In this document: in pieces, positions 55,861 to 64,000 of the stretch
How positions within the stretch are numbered: the stretch's first letter is position 1
Layout: each line of letters starts with the position of its first letter
Assembly (NCBI RefSeq): GCF_932526225.1
Contig: NC_064047.1
Location: 9,971,494-10,035,493, forward strand
DNA length: 64,000 nucleotides
Direction of reading: 5' to 3'
Origin: Nematostella vectensis
Taxonomy: Eukaryota > Cnidaria > Anthozoa > Actiniaria > Edwardsiidae
Notes under the pieces: model-generated
Seen by the model: only the letters and a program-made list of their open reading frames with translations
Database searches by the model: none
Told to the model about the DNA's origin: nothing
Translations under genes and position numbers: made by a program

Positions 55861-58800
55861 ATGGAGGAAATTCGAGTTGCTCATGATGGAAAAAGGATCT
55901 GGACTACATGTTTGATACAGAATAATACGTTTTTTGGCCCGTACGAAGGAGATATCTTACAGATAGCAAGGCAAGTACTGGATGATCAACAGCCGGCAAA
56001 AATATTGGAGGTAATTTGAAAACACAAATTGATAGTATAGAAGTATGATTTGCCATTGATCTGAGAAATTACATTGGCTATAAACTAAGCATTAATTTTA
56101 ATGGCTTTTAGAAGTATTGAGTTCAAATTCAATGCCATAAAAACAGCACAATTTTAAGCGAATTCGTTTTATTTATTATTCCAAACTTTTCTTTTGTATA
56201 GAATAAGAAATGAAAGTGTTATATTTTATCACCCTATGGCTATTAGATCTTGATCTAGATTTTTTTAATGTTTAAATTAAATTTATTCTTGTTTTAAGCT
56301 GAGGAAATTGGGCAATATCAACAGGCAATCTTTAACGTACTTGTGGGTTTGTGCTACGATTTGGGTTTTGAGAGAGGGGCGGGAAAACACGATTCATGGC
56401 AAGCACTTGACTGCGACCAAAACTTTTGGAGATAGAAAAAATTAAACTAAGAAATTAAAGCCATTTATCGAATTAGAGAAACCATTTCCCGGTTGATCAT
56501 TTCGCAGCCACTTGTCATGCGAGTAACCATTTCGTGGCAACCTTCAAAAAAAATATTCAAAAAAACAACATCTTGTATACCACTTTTCAAGGTCATTTCA
56601 CAGTTAATTTCTAAAGAAAGTCATCTCGCAATCAAGTTTAAAAAATGATTTTTTTGGGGATGAGTATGCAGAACAACAACAAAAGAACAACAAACCAAAA
56701 GGAAAATATTCAATAGTTTTAAATATAGCGTCTATATTTGTATATTTTTTCATGAAGTTCCCATTTTCTAGATAGTTAATTTTATGAACCGCTGACAATA
56801 AAATTGCACGAAATGTTATTTGTACGTCAAAATTGGTAAAAAAAACTATCAATTTTCGTGAGAAAAAAAAGTAACGAATACACCTCACACAACGCTTTTC
56901 CTCTTAAAAATACGATTTTGACAAGTTGAAGTGTGGTCAATAGAAAATACTAACAGTTCAAGGTGTATTTTAAACACTATATTCCATCCGGTTGACGTAG
57001 AAATGTTCTCATGGTAAACAGCTCTTGACAATTGAGTAAGCCACTTTTGACTGTACTGACAAAGCTTTGTGAATCTAAGGGGTGTTTATTTAGGGCTGTG
57101 AAACTCTGGCAAGGCATTACAAATGATTTTTTTTTAGACGAAGTTGAAGAATTGCAGTATGCTTTGACAGAAAGGAAAAGTAAAGCAGAGATTTGTAAAA
57201 GAAGAAAAACTCGGAATGTTAAGAGGGAGATAAGACTTATTTTTAGAAAGTTGAAAAAATGTGAATATGATATATAGATGAAAAGGAGGAATAAACATAG
57301 GTTTGTGGAGCCATAAAAAATAATATTTAATAATAACTATGCAGGAGAAGGTCGAACAAGCAGAACGAGACAGCTTCGATTAGGATCTGGAAATATAGAG
57401 ATAATAGAGGCAATAATATAAAAGGAAGAAATACTGTGTGCAAACAAGTGTCTTATATAAAGCTACACTTTTTCGCGTCTTATTTTTTAAATTTAACCTA
57501 GGCTGTTTGAGACCATCTGATGGCTTTTTGTTAATGCGCTCTTAACTTAGACCATAATCATGATTCAATGGCCCAACGTCACTTGAAAGATGCATTTTTT
57601 AGGAATAAATGGAATGGAATGGAATCCCCTGAGCTGCTAGACGTTACTATAGGCATGATAACAGCAACCATTGTGTGTGAGCTTAAAAAAAAGGAAAATT
57701 TCCATGCACTATTACACTAGGTTGTTTTCGAAGCCGAGGAATGCTCTGTAGCATCTTCTTGAAAGGAAAATATCGGCTGAAAGTGTTTATTCAAAAAGTT
57801 ATGTCTATGTCGATATTTATTTTGAATGGTATGTAGATAAGAGCCAACTGTTAGAATCGTCGCTTTTTTATTAAAACCTGAACACCCTAATTATATTAGC
57901 AACAAACCATAGAGGGGGTTGCCAAAAATATTAATTTGCAATGAAAACCAACAAACCATTAACCATGAGAAAAGAATAAAAAGCAACATACGCCCAGCAT
58001 GGAGTCACCTTTTTCCTCACGTGGGAACTGTGTATAATCTGGCTAACACCCTAGAAAAATTAAACCTTTAATTGGGGCAATCACCGTATGGAAAAAAAAG
58101 GCAAATCCTACCGAGTTATACCTTTAGCTCTTAAAGGAGTTCGAATTCCCCCAATAGTCGTTAAACGATGATATGGTCCATTAAAACAATGACCTGGGTA
58201 TCACTGACGTAGCTTTAGTGAGAAATACTCCTAAATTGATAGATTATGGTATTATGGTAACATGTGTCTTATAAACACCTTGTTACTTCTATTCTAGACG
58301 GCATTAAAATCCGGATTACGCGATCATTAACGCCTTTCGTGCTGATAAAGACAAAGTATTGTATTCTTTAGCTTATTGGTGGTAACCTATATGTTTGCTT
58401 TTTTTTTTGTTAGTCTTCCATGCTCGCTGGTGTAAAATTTGCTCAAAATATTTTAAAAGAATACTTCGATCAATTTGTCTCCAAACTGAAAACCTGTAGA
58501 AATTTTGTTTCTGCCCCTCCCTTAAAATCACACGTTTTTATTTTTATTATATATTGAACAACAATTGTAACAGTCACCTGCGTTTTGTTGAATTGAACGT
58601 GAAAGGCGCTTTTTGATATTTTCACTAAAAAAAACATGTCTTGAAAAACCTTCTTTGAGTTGTTAACACCCTAAGTGATAAAGATAAAAGTATCAGTCAA
58701 AAACACGACCGCTCCGGGGTAATTTTACACGAGAATCGCACCCTTTATGGGATTATTCAAGATTAGAATCTTAGTCTGTCGAATTCCTCCCGGCAACGAA

Positions 58801-61800
58801 AGCTTCCTATATCAGCGTGGGGCCCAAAGAAGGAGAGAGTTATCAACTAGAAGTGACAGCTACCTAGACTAATGGTTAATTATACGGGCTAGTATTTACA
58901 GGTTTTTCTAACGCATCCGGACTTTAACGAAAATTCCATACACCGGTATTAGTTGACATCACGAATTCCGGACTTCCCTGAAAGTACAATTAGTTCATCC
59001 TTGACAGATAACATCTAGGGGAAACCTAGCGCTTTGCCTTCGGAGTAAAACTGTCGACGAGTATTGAAAGGAGTGAGATTGTCTGCATCTAAAGTCATCA
59101 AATTGTCAAGAACGTAAAGTAAACTTAGTACTTGAAGAAAGAAGACAACGTGAAAGGTTATGTGCCGGTGGTATAACGACATTTGTCGAGGCTTTTGGCT
59201 TCAAGGTGGGGCTCAAACTTCACTAAGATACAATTCAAAGTGCTAAACAGATAAACTAGACTTTTTTGTAGTCTCAACCGCGAAATGGTTCCTCGGTTAG
59301 TGTCTGTAACCGCGAAATGGTTTCAAACAACATTAAAGTGTTTTTTTTTTTTTTCAAAATTGAACAACGGTTTCTTATTTAGCTTTAAAAATGGCTTCTT
59401 AGAAGCTAACCTTTAAACGGTTCCTCTAATTTCAAACCACGAAATTGATTAATAAAAAGCAAAATGGTTTTCTTTTTAGCTTCAACCGCAAATTTTGCTT
59501 CTGACTTACATGCCAACGTGAAATTGCTTATCGAAAACTAAACCGCAAAGGTTATTTTTGAGAGGACTTACTCTTGTTTTGGAAATATTGAACACAAAGT
59601 ATTATGCAATTGTGCGATATCTAAAAGTTATGATTTCAAGTGTGCTTTACGGGGAAATAGCGCGGTCAGCATTGACGAAAGGAAAAACCTTGATAGCCTA
59701 TCAAATTCCGAATCCGCATGCTTCCTACAAGTCCTAGATTTCATATCGAATGATTCATATTTATAACTTTTTACAAAGTTTGATATCATCACCAAAAAAG
59801 CCGAACAAGAAGCTAAAACAAAAAGAAATTGTAACGAGACACTTTCAATTTATCATCTCATTATTTTAATGCTAGTAATAATAATTGGGCAACTATTATT
59901 GATATACAAGAGTCGATGGGTGCTAGTAAAACTGGTGTATTATACTAGCAGCATTATCCTTTTTAATTAAAATTCGTGTATCTTTTAATTATTTTTGCAG
60001 GAGACTGATTTACAACGTCTGCATTTGACGACAAACGAACGCGAGTGGTTACCTCTTATATCGGGTGCACGAACAAAAGCCGACCAAACGCTCGAAATGA
60101 TTCGTGGACCCGATGGGGGCATGTACTTCCGAACGCTTCGCGACACCCAGCCGAGTGAAGAGCTTAGAGCCTGGTTCTGTTCGTCTTTGTCACGTGACCT
60201 TGGAATTGTCTATGAAAACAGTGACAGCCAATCAGAAAGTAAGAAAAATACCAGAAAATACAAATTTTAGCTTGGTTTCAATATAATCGATGAAATTAAA
60301 ATTTGGAATCTATATCTAGATATTGAATCTATATAGACCAAAATCCAAAGGGGGTTTGAAATTAATTTATGAACAAAATAAAGGCTTAGATCAGAATGTA
60401 TTGACAGTATTGTTTTTCTATTAAAAAATACTTACACGTAAATGGTAACATTTAAGTGCTAACTGGCAAGTTTATAAACTTTTTTCGTTTTGTCCTTTTC
60501 CTCATAGGTCGCCCATTGAGGTGCCAGCGATGTCTAAAAATCTTTGCACAGCTAAATCTTCTCTCCGCGCATGCTCTGCTCGATTGCACAGACAGCCAGT
60601 CCCAGAATGCAATTCGAGACGAAGATTGGTATTCTCCGTCTTCTTATGCGTCGAGCACCGACGGAATGAGTTACGAGCGTAACGAACCACACGAAGAGGA
60701 CACGGTTGACAACGATGAGGCGCCAAACAGTAAAGAACTCCTAACCTCCAACACCTTCTCTCTGTTGCTGACGAATCCTAAACTGGCTAGCCTTATATCC
60801 TCGTTCTCAAGCCAAGCGAGAAGGACTGGGAGCGAATCTCTTGCTGATTATCATAAAAAGGAGTTTCGGAAAAAGTTTCAGGGAAACGAGCACTATTTGA
60901 GAAAGCATCTTTACCGCGAAGGTCCGGACGGCCGGAGAATAAGCACAGGATTCTTACCAGAACAGATTTTTAGCTGCGAAGGTTTATTTACGAGGTCGAT
61001 AAACAAGCAAAGTGTAAAAAGAGAGAAATTTGATAGTCAATTCCAACCAGAGAAAGATATTGTTGAAAAAGAGAAAGAGAGATGTAGCCATGGCAACGGA
61101 GAAGGAGGGCTGCACGTATCCAAGACAACAAGACATGATGTTTTAAAAGATAATGGTTGTCAAGAAAGAAAAGCATTTCGTGTATGGCGTCCTTTTACAG
61201 CAAGCGACGAACCTGAAAACTCGAGTGATCATCCAGGCGAATGCAACTCGACATCTAACCGAAGTAGTGCCGAAGGGATCAAAAATACCAATAAAATAAC
61301 TGACACAAAATCTATGGTAGAAAAAGAAAGCAAATCTGCCAAAACTTTTTTTAAGAAACCTTCAGACCTGGATTCCAATTGTATAATACCAGATTTCAAA
61401 GACTGTAGCAGTACAAATCAAACCGAACGCGTAGAGGAAAAAGGTGCTTTAATAAAGAAAGCAATGATTGACAGTTCGAGGGAGGATTTCCGAGACCAAG
61501 CCCACGGTGAACATGTGACCCACCCAATAAAATGGCTCGTACCCAGTTCTCCCACAGTCTCTAGAACAACAGCCTTAAGCATGGTGCCTCGCTTCTACGC
61601 CAACTCGTTACCATTCCCGTACGCGCCCCGATACCCAGCATTCCATCCAATCGCACACCAATACATATCAGCTCCTAGTACCCAGGCTTCATCAACGCGC
61701 TCGACACAAGGATTCACTTGTGACTTTTGCGGCAAAGTGTACTGCAGGAAGTACGTGTTAAAGATCCACATGAGAACACACACGGGGTTCAAGCCGCTGA

Positions 61801-61988
61801 AGTGCAAGTTTTGCGACAAGTCTTTCAGTGATCCAAGTAACATGAAGAAGCACGTAAAGCTACACGAGACAGAGAACACTGTCCACAAATGCAAGCACTG
61901 CGGGCGCAGCTTCGTGAGATATCGCGGTCTTCTTAATCATATCAAATCTAAGCACTTTAAGCCGGTACCAATAGGGTACATATACTGA
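55861..61988 (+). CDS. PRDM13-like: PRDM13-like PR/SET domain and C2H2 zinc-finger transcription factor
   Basis: Three exons, 55861-56010, 60001-60238 and 60508-61988, join in phases 0 and 1 (donors GTAATT and GTAAGA; acceptors TTTTTGCAG and CTCATAG) to give 622 residues. Exons 1-2 encode the PR/SET domain: NTFFGPYEGD near residue 30, then EREWLPLISGARTKADQTLE, GGMYFRTLRDTQPSEELRAW. Residues 135-156 form a CxxC-H-C finger (CQRCLKIF). A roughly 370-residue Ser/Lys-rich linker follows, then three C2H2 fingers at 531-612: CDFCGKVYCRKYVLKIHMRT, CKFCDKSFSDPSNMKKHVKL, CKHCGRSFVRYRGLLNHIKS. The pattern of one finger after the PR domain and three at the end, with KIHMRTHTG and DPSN, matches vertebrate PRDM13, a repressor guiding neuronal fate in the dorsal neural tube and retina. 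Function in this animal is inferred. The acceptor and phase logic fix exon ends; the start is the first ATG in frame. Confidence 0.9.
56011..60000 (+). other. Intron 1 of the PRDM13-like gene
   Basis: A 4.0-kb AT-rich phase-0 intron. I see no gene in it; a frame at 57032-57277 rich in Lys and Arg lacks recognisable features. No MITE from the families above was spotted. A long, relatively repeat-free first intron in a developmental regulator could contain enhancers, but nothing in the sequence proves it. Confidence 0.6.
60239..60507 (+). other. Intron 2 of the PRDM13-like gene
   Basis: A 269-base phase-1 intron from GTAAGA to a pyrimidine-rich TTGTCCTTTTCCTCATAG. Removing it changes the first residue of the next exon to Ser (A-GT) and leads directly into the CxxC finger. 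Confidence 0.8.
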
Positions 61989-62189
61989 AAAAATTCATAC
62001 AGTAAAATTTGTATATATTTCTCTTGTATACTAAGCTATGAAGAAAGACTATTGCGATATCTATTAAGTAAATATAACGATACACTATGCATAAATGCAA
62101 TACGGTTCATATATATATATATAGAATCAAAAAGCCCAAACTGTCGCGATCTCGTACCAGAACAATGAATACAATACACAAAAACTGGA

Positions 62190-62260
62190 AATCGACTCTG
62201 CCAAATTTTCGTCTTTAATAAGACTTCTTCAGGGCAGATTGCAAGTTTGACAACAAGTTT
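62190..62260. mobile_element. Possible Penelope-like terminal signature in the 3' region of the PRDM13-like gene
   Basis: AAATTTTCGTCTTTAATAAG followed by ACTTCTTCAGGGCAG resembles the TTTCGGC...CTTCTTCAGG arrangement at 44.88 kb. Only the short signature is visible, so this is tentative. Confidence 0.3.
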
Positions 62261-62488
62261 GGCTCTGATTTTTATATGTTTAGGTATATTTAGTATGGAG
62301 CGATTGTAATAATCGTTCATGGTCAAATAGTGAATTGAATATAAGGAAAATAATAAGATATAAGACTATTTTGTGAAGTTAAAACTATGTGGCACAAGGC
62401 ATAGTGATAAACGGTATAAAAAGGAAATTTACCATTTATGATGGATGTAATCGAGATAAGACGAAATAAGCCTGAATTACTATATGTA

Positions 62489-62494
62489 AATAAA
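62489..62494 (+). terminator. Candidate polyadenylation signal of the PRDM13-like gene
   Basis: AATAAA about 500 bases after the stop. A second AATAAA is at 62657-62662. Either would give a plausible 3' untranslated region of 0.5-0.7 kb. Confidence 0.4.
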
Positions 62495-62699
62495 AATTGA
62501 GTAAGTCATTGAGTAAGTCACCCAAATTTCACACTTAAATATACTAACCGAGGCGAATTCTACAAAGCTGGCATGAGACTTATTGTTATAGTATAATAGT
62601 ATTTTTATGTCAAATGTATATTATGTTCGCTCCTTAAGGGGTAATTAAATATTGAAAATAAAGTTAAAAGGAGAACAAAAGTTTATGCCTCGACAGCTA

Positions 62700-63893
62700 T
62701 CTGACTATTCCATTGGCTGAATTATAAAGAAGTTGATGAGCCTATCTCGTATCCAGCGAACTTCTTATTTCTACGCAAGCGTCGCCAAACGAAGGGCTCT
62801 GGAAAACTCCACATTTTGGAGCGCGCTAGTTGGTCAATAAAAACGCATGAATTACTTCCAATACTTTCGATGTTGTGTCCAGATCCCGAAAAGATGTTTC
62901 AAAGCTAGCCGAGAAAAATTTTCTGCGGCGAATAGAAACAAGAACAAATCTCAATGTCTAAAATATATCTTGAATGGGGCTACCAGATAATCCCGATAAA
63001 TAAAAGTTAGTAATTTGAATTTTTCGGTGCCGACTTGAAAAAAAATAGAAATTGGTATGTGGTTCGTAATGGACCCTATAAAAATCTGTTTATCAAACTG
63101 ATTTAAAATTAACTTCAAGAAACAAATCTGCAAAATTTAGCAGGTAATTGTTGTTTTTGCATTGTGAGCGCGCGCTGCATTCGCAATTCTGTTTTTGAAA
63201 CCTACAACAAAACGATATTTTTTCTCATATAATTTTCTGAAGCATAAAGATAGAAATCACTTAGCCAATATTTTGTGGTATTGCCGTCATGGTCATAGAC
63301 CCCGATAACTCGCAACTCGGACTGACTTAATGAAATCCCGGCCGGATGCGGGAGGGGGGGAGGGGGGGTGCAGCTTTACCTTTTTTTTTTTTTTTTTTTT
63401 TTTTGCAGTCTTTTTAAGTGGACATGTTGTTTTATGCCTAAGCAATGACACACAGTACAGACTCAAAGCAGCTCGTATTTTGCGCGGAACGTGTGGTGTT
63501 CTGCAAGGGCGGTAAAAACACTCGGTTCTCGAAAAACTCCCCAGGAAAAGCCGCATGTAGCGCTCGGCCAAAAATAGGGAGATTGGCACGCAACTGAACG
63601 GAGCGTAACTTGACCGGGTTTTCTGATCAAACACGCAGACCGCGTCGCAAACAAGGCACACTTTAGCCAAATTCGAGGGAATTTCGTGGTTTATTATCTA
63701 AATAGCCTAACAAACTCTGTTCCTACCGCCCTGGGTTCTGTGGAAATAAACTTCGTCTGTGCCAGCTGTATTCTAACCAGCGGTATTCCCAATGAGAAGG
63801 CCTGGTCGCACATCGCGCTTGTGTTTTCACGTGTTGTAAGTTGTAAACTCATCGGGAACTTTTTCGTCGGAAATAACCTTCGCTTTTATTGCA
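62700..63893. other. Intergenic region and probable promoter of the next gene
   Basis: No coding sequence supported. It contains a G-run followed by a long T-run (63350-63404), possibly a decayed retroposon tail or simple sequence. The last 250 bases lead into the lysine-rich first exon at 63894 and probably contain its promoter; no TATA box is evident. Confidence 0.5.
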
Positions 63894-63975
63894 ATGGACA
63901 AAGAAACGAAGAAAAGTCTAAAAAAGAAGAAGCTTAAGAGCAAGATGAAGCGATCGGAAAAGAATAAAACCGAAG
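63894..63975 (+). CDS. First coding exon of a lysine-rich protein, cut by the window end
   Basis: The ATG at 63894 opens MDKETKKSLKKKKLKSKMKR, followed by SEKNKTEG, ending in phase 1 at GTAATC (63976). The peptide is almost half lysine and arginine, as at the start of many nucleolar or RNA-binding proteins, but 27 residues are too few to name a family. The rest of the gene lies beyond the window. The choice of start rests on the ATG in frame with the donor; it could also be chance. Confidence 0.5.
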
Positions 63976-64000
63976 GTAATCGTATAATACAAGTTTTTCC

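Noticed and set aside
57032-57277. Lys/Arg-rich 81-codon frame in PRDM13-like intron 1
   Set aside because: No ATG at its start in the expected context, no domain, and an AT-rich composition that yields Lys-rich frames by chance.

Overview
The window is animal genomic DNA: AT-rich, with intron-split genes using GT-AG junctions, AATAAA-type polyadenylation signals, and many short non-autonomous DNA transposons. The protein families (class C GPCR, ARHGAP20-type RhoGAP, PRDM13-type zinc finger) are metazoan. The repeat content and a captured gene fragment at 17-18 kb, which resembles a protein family I remember as expanded in sea anemones and corals, suggest an anthozoan cnidarian. A Nematostella-like sea anemone is my best guess, from memory only.

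Layout. (1) 2.67-5.0 kb, plus strand: a two-exon class C GPCR-like gene encoding a secreted Venus-flytrap domain, a cysteine-rich domain and one transmembrane segment, then a stop; no seven-helix domain follows. (2) 5.1-11.2 kb: intergenic, several MITEs. (3) 11.2-42.9 kb, minus strand: one large gene of at least 22 coding exons. I joined the exons by hand; all phases agree and give about 1440 residues. Domain order is ubiquitin-like/Ras-binding-like, RhoGEF (DH), PH, RA, RhoGAP, then a long Ser/Pro-rich tail. From the PH domain onward it is recognisably ARHGAP20. The DH domain and the first domain are not in vertebrate ARHGAP20 as I know it, so the protein would carry both a Rho exchange factor and a Rho GTPase-activating module. 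(4) 43-55.8 kb: gene-poor, with repeats, a 43-bp minisatellite, hairpins and one orphan exon-like segment. (5) 55.86-61.99 kb, plus strand: a three-exon PRDM13-like gene. (6) 63.89 kb to the end: the first exon of a lysine-rich protein that runs off the window.

The large gene's introns hold most of the unusual material: a 90-bp in-frame repeat that multiplies a splice donor inside the PH-coding exon; a 1178-bp element with roughly 380-bp inverted arms and a perfect 9-bp target-site duplication that carries a host-like gene fragment; a smaller element with the same terminal bases and TSD length; a TCACGTGAC array; and TCACGC-type minisatellites that repeatedly abut exon edges.

The three main genes are not an operon and show no shared pathway. 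All exon boundaries are read by eye from consensus splice sites and codon phase. None has transcript support here.
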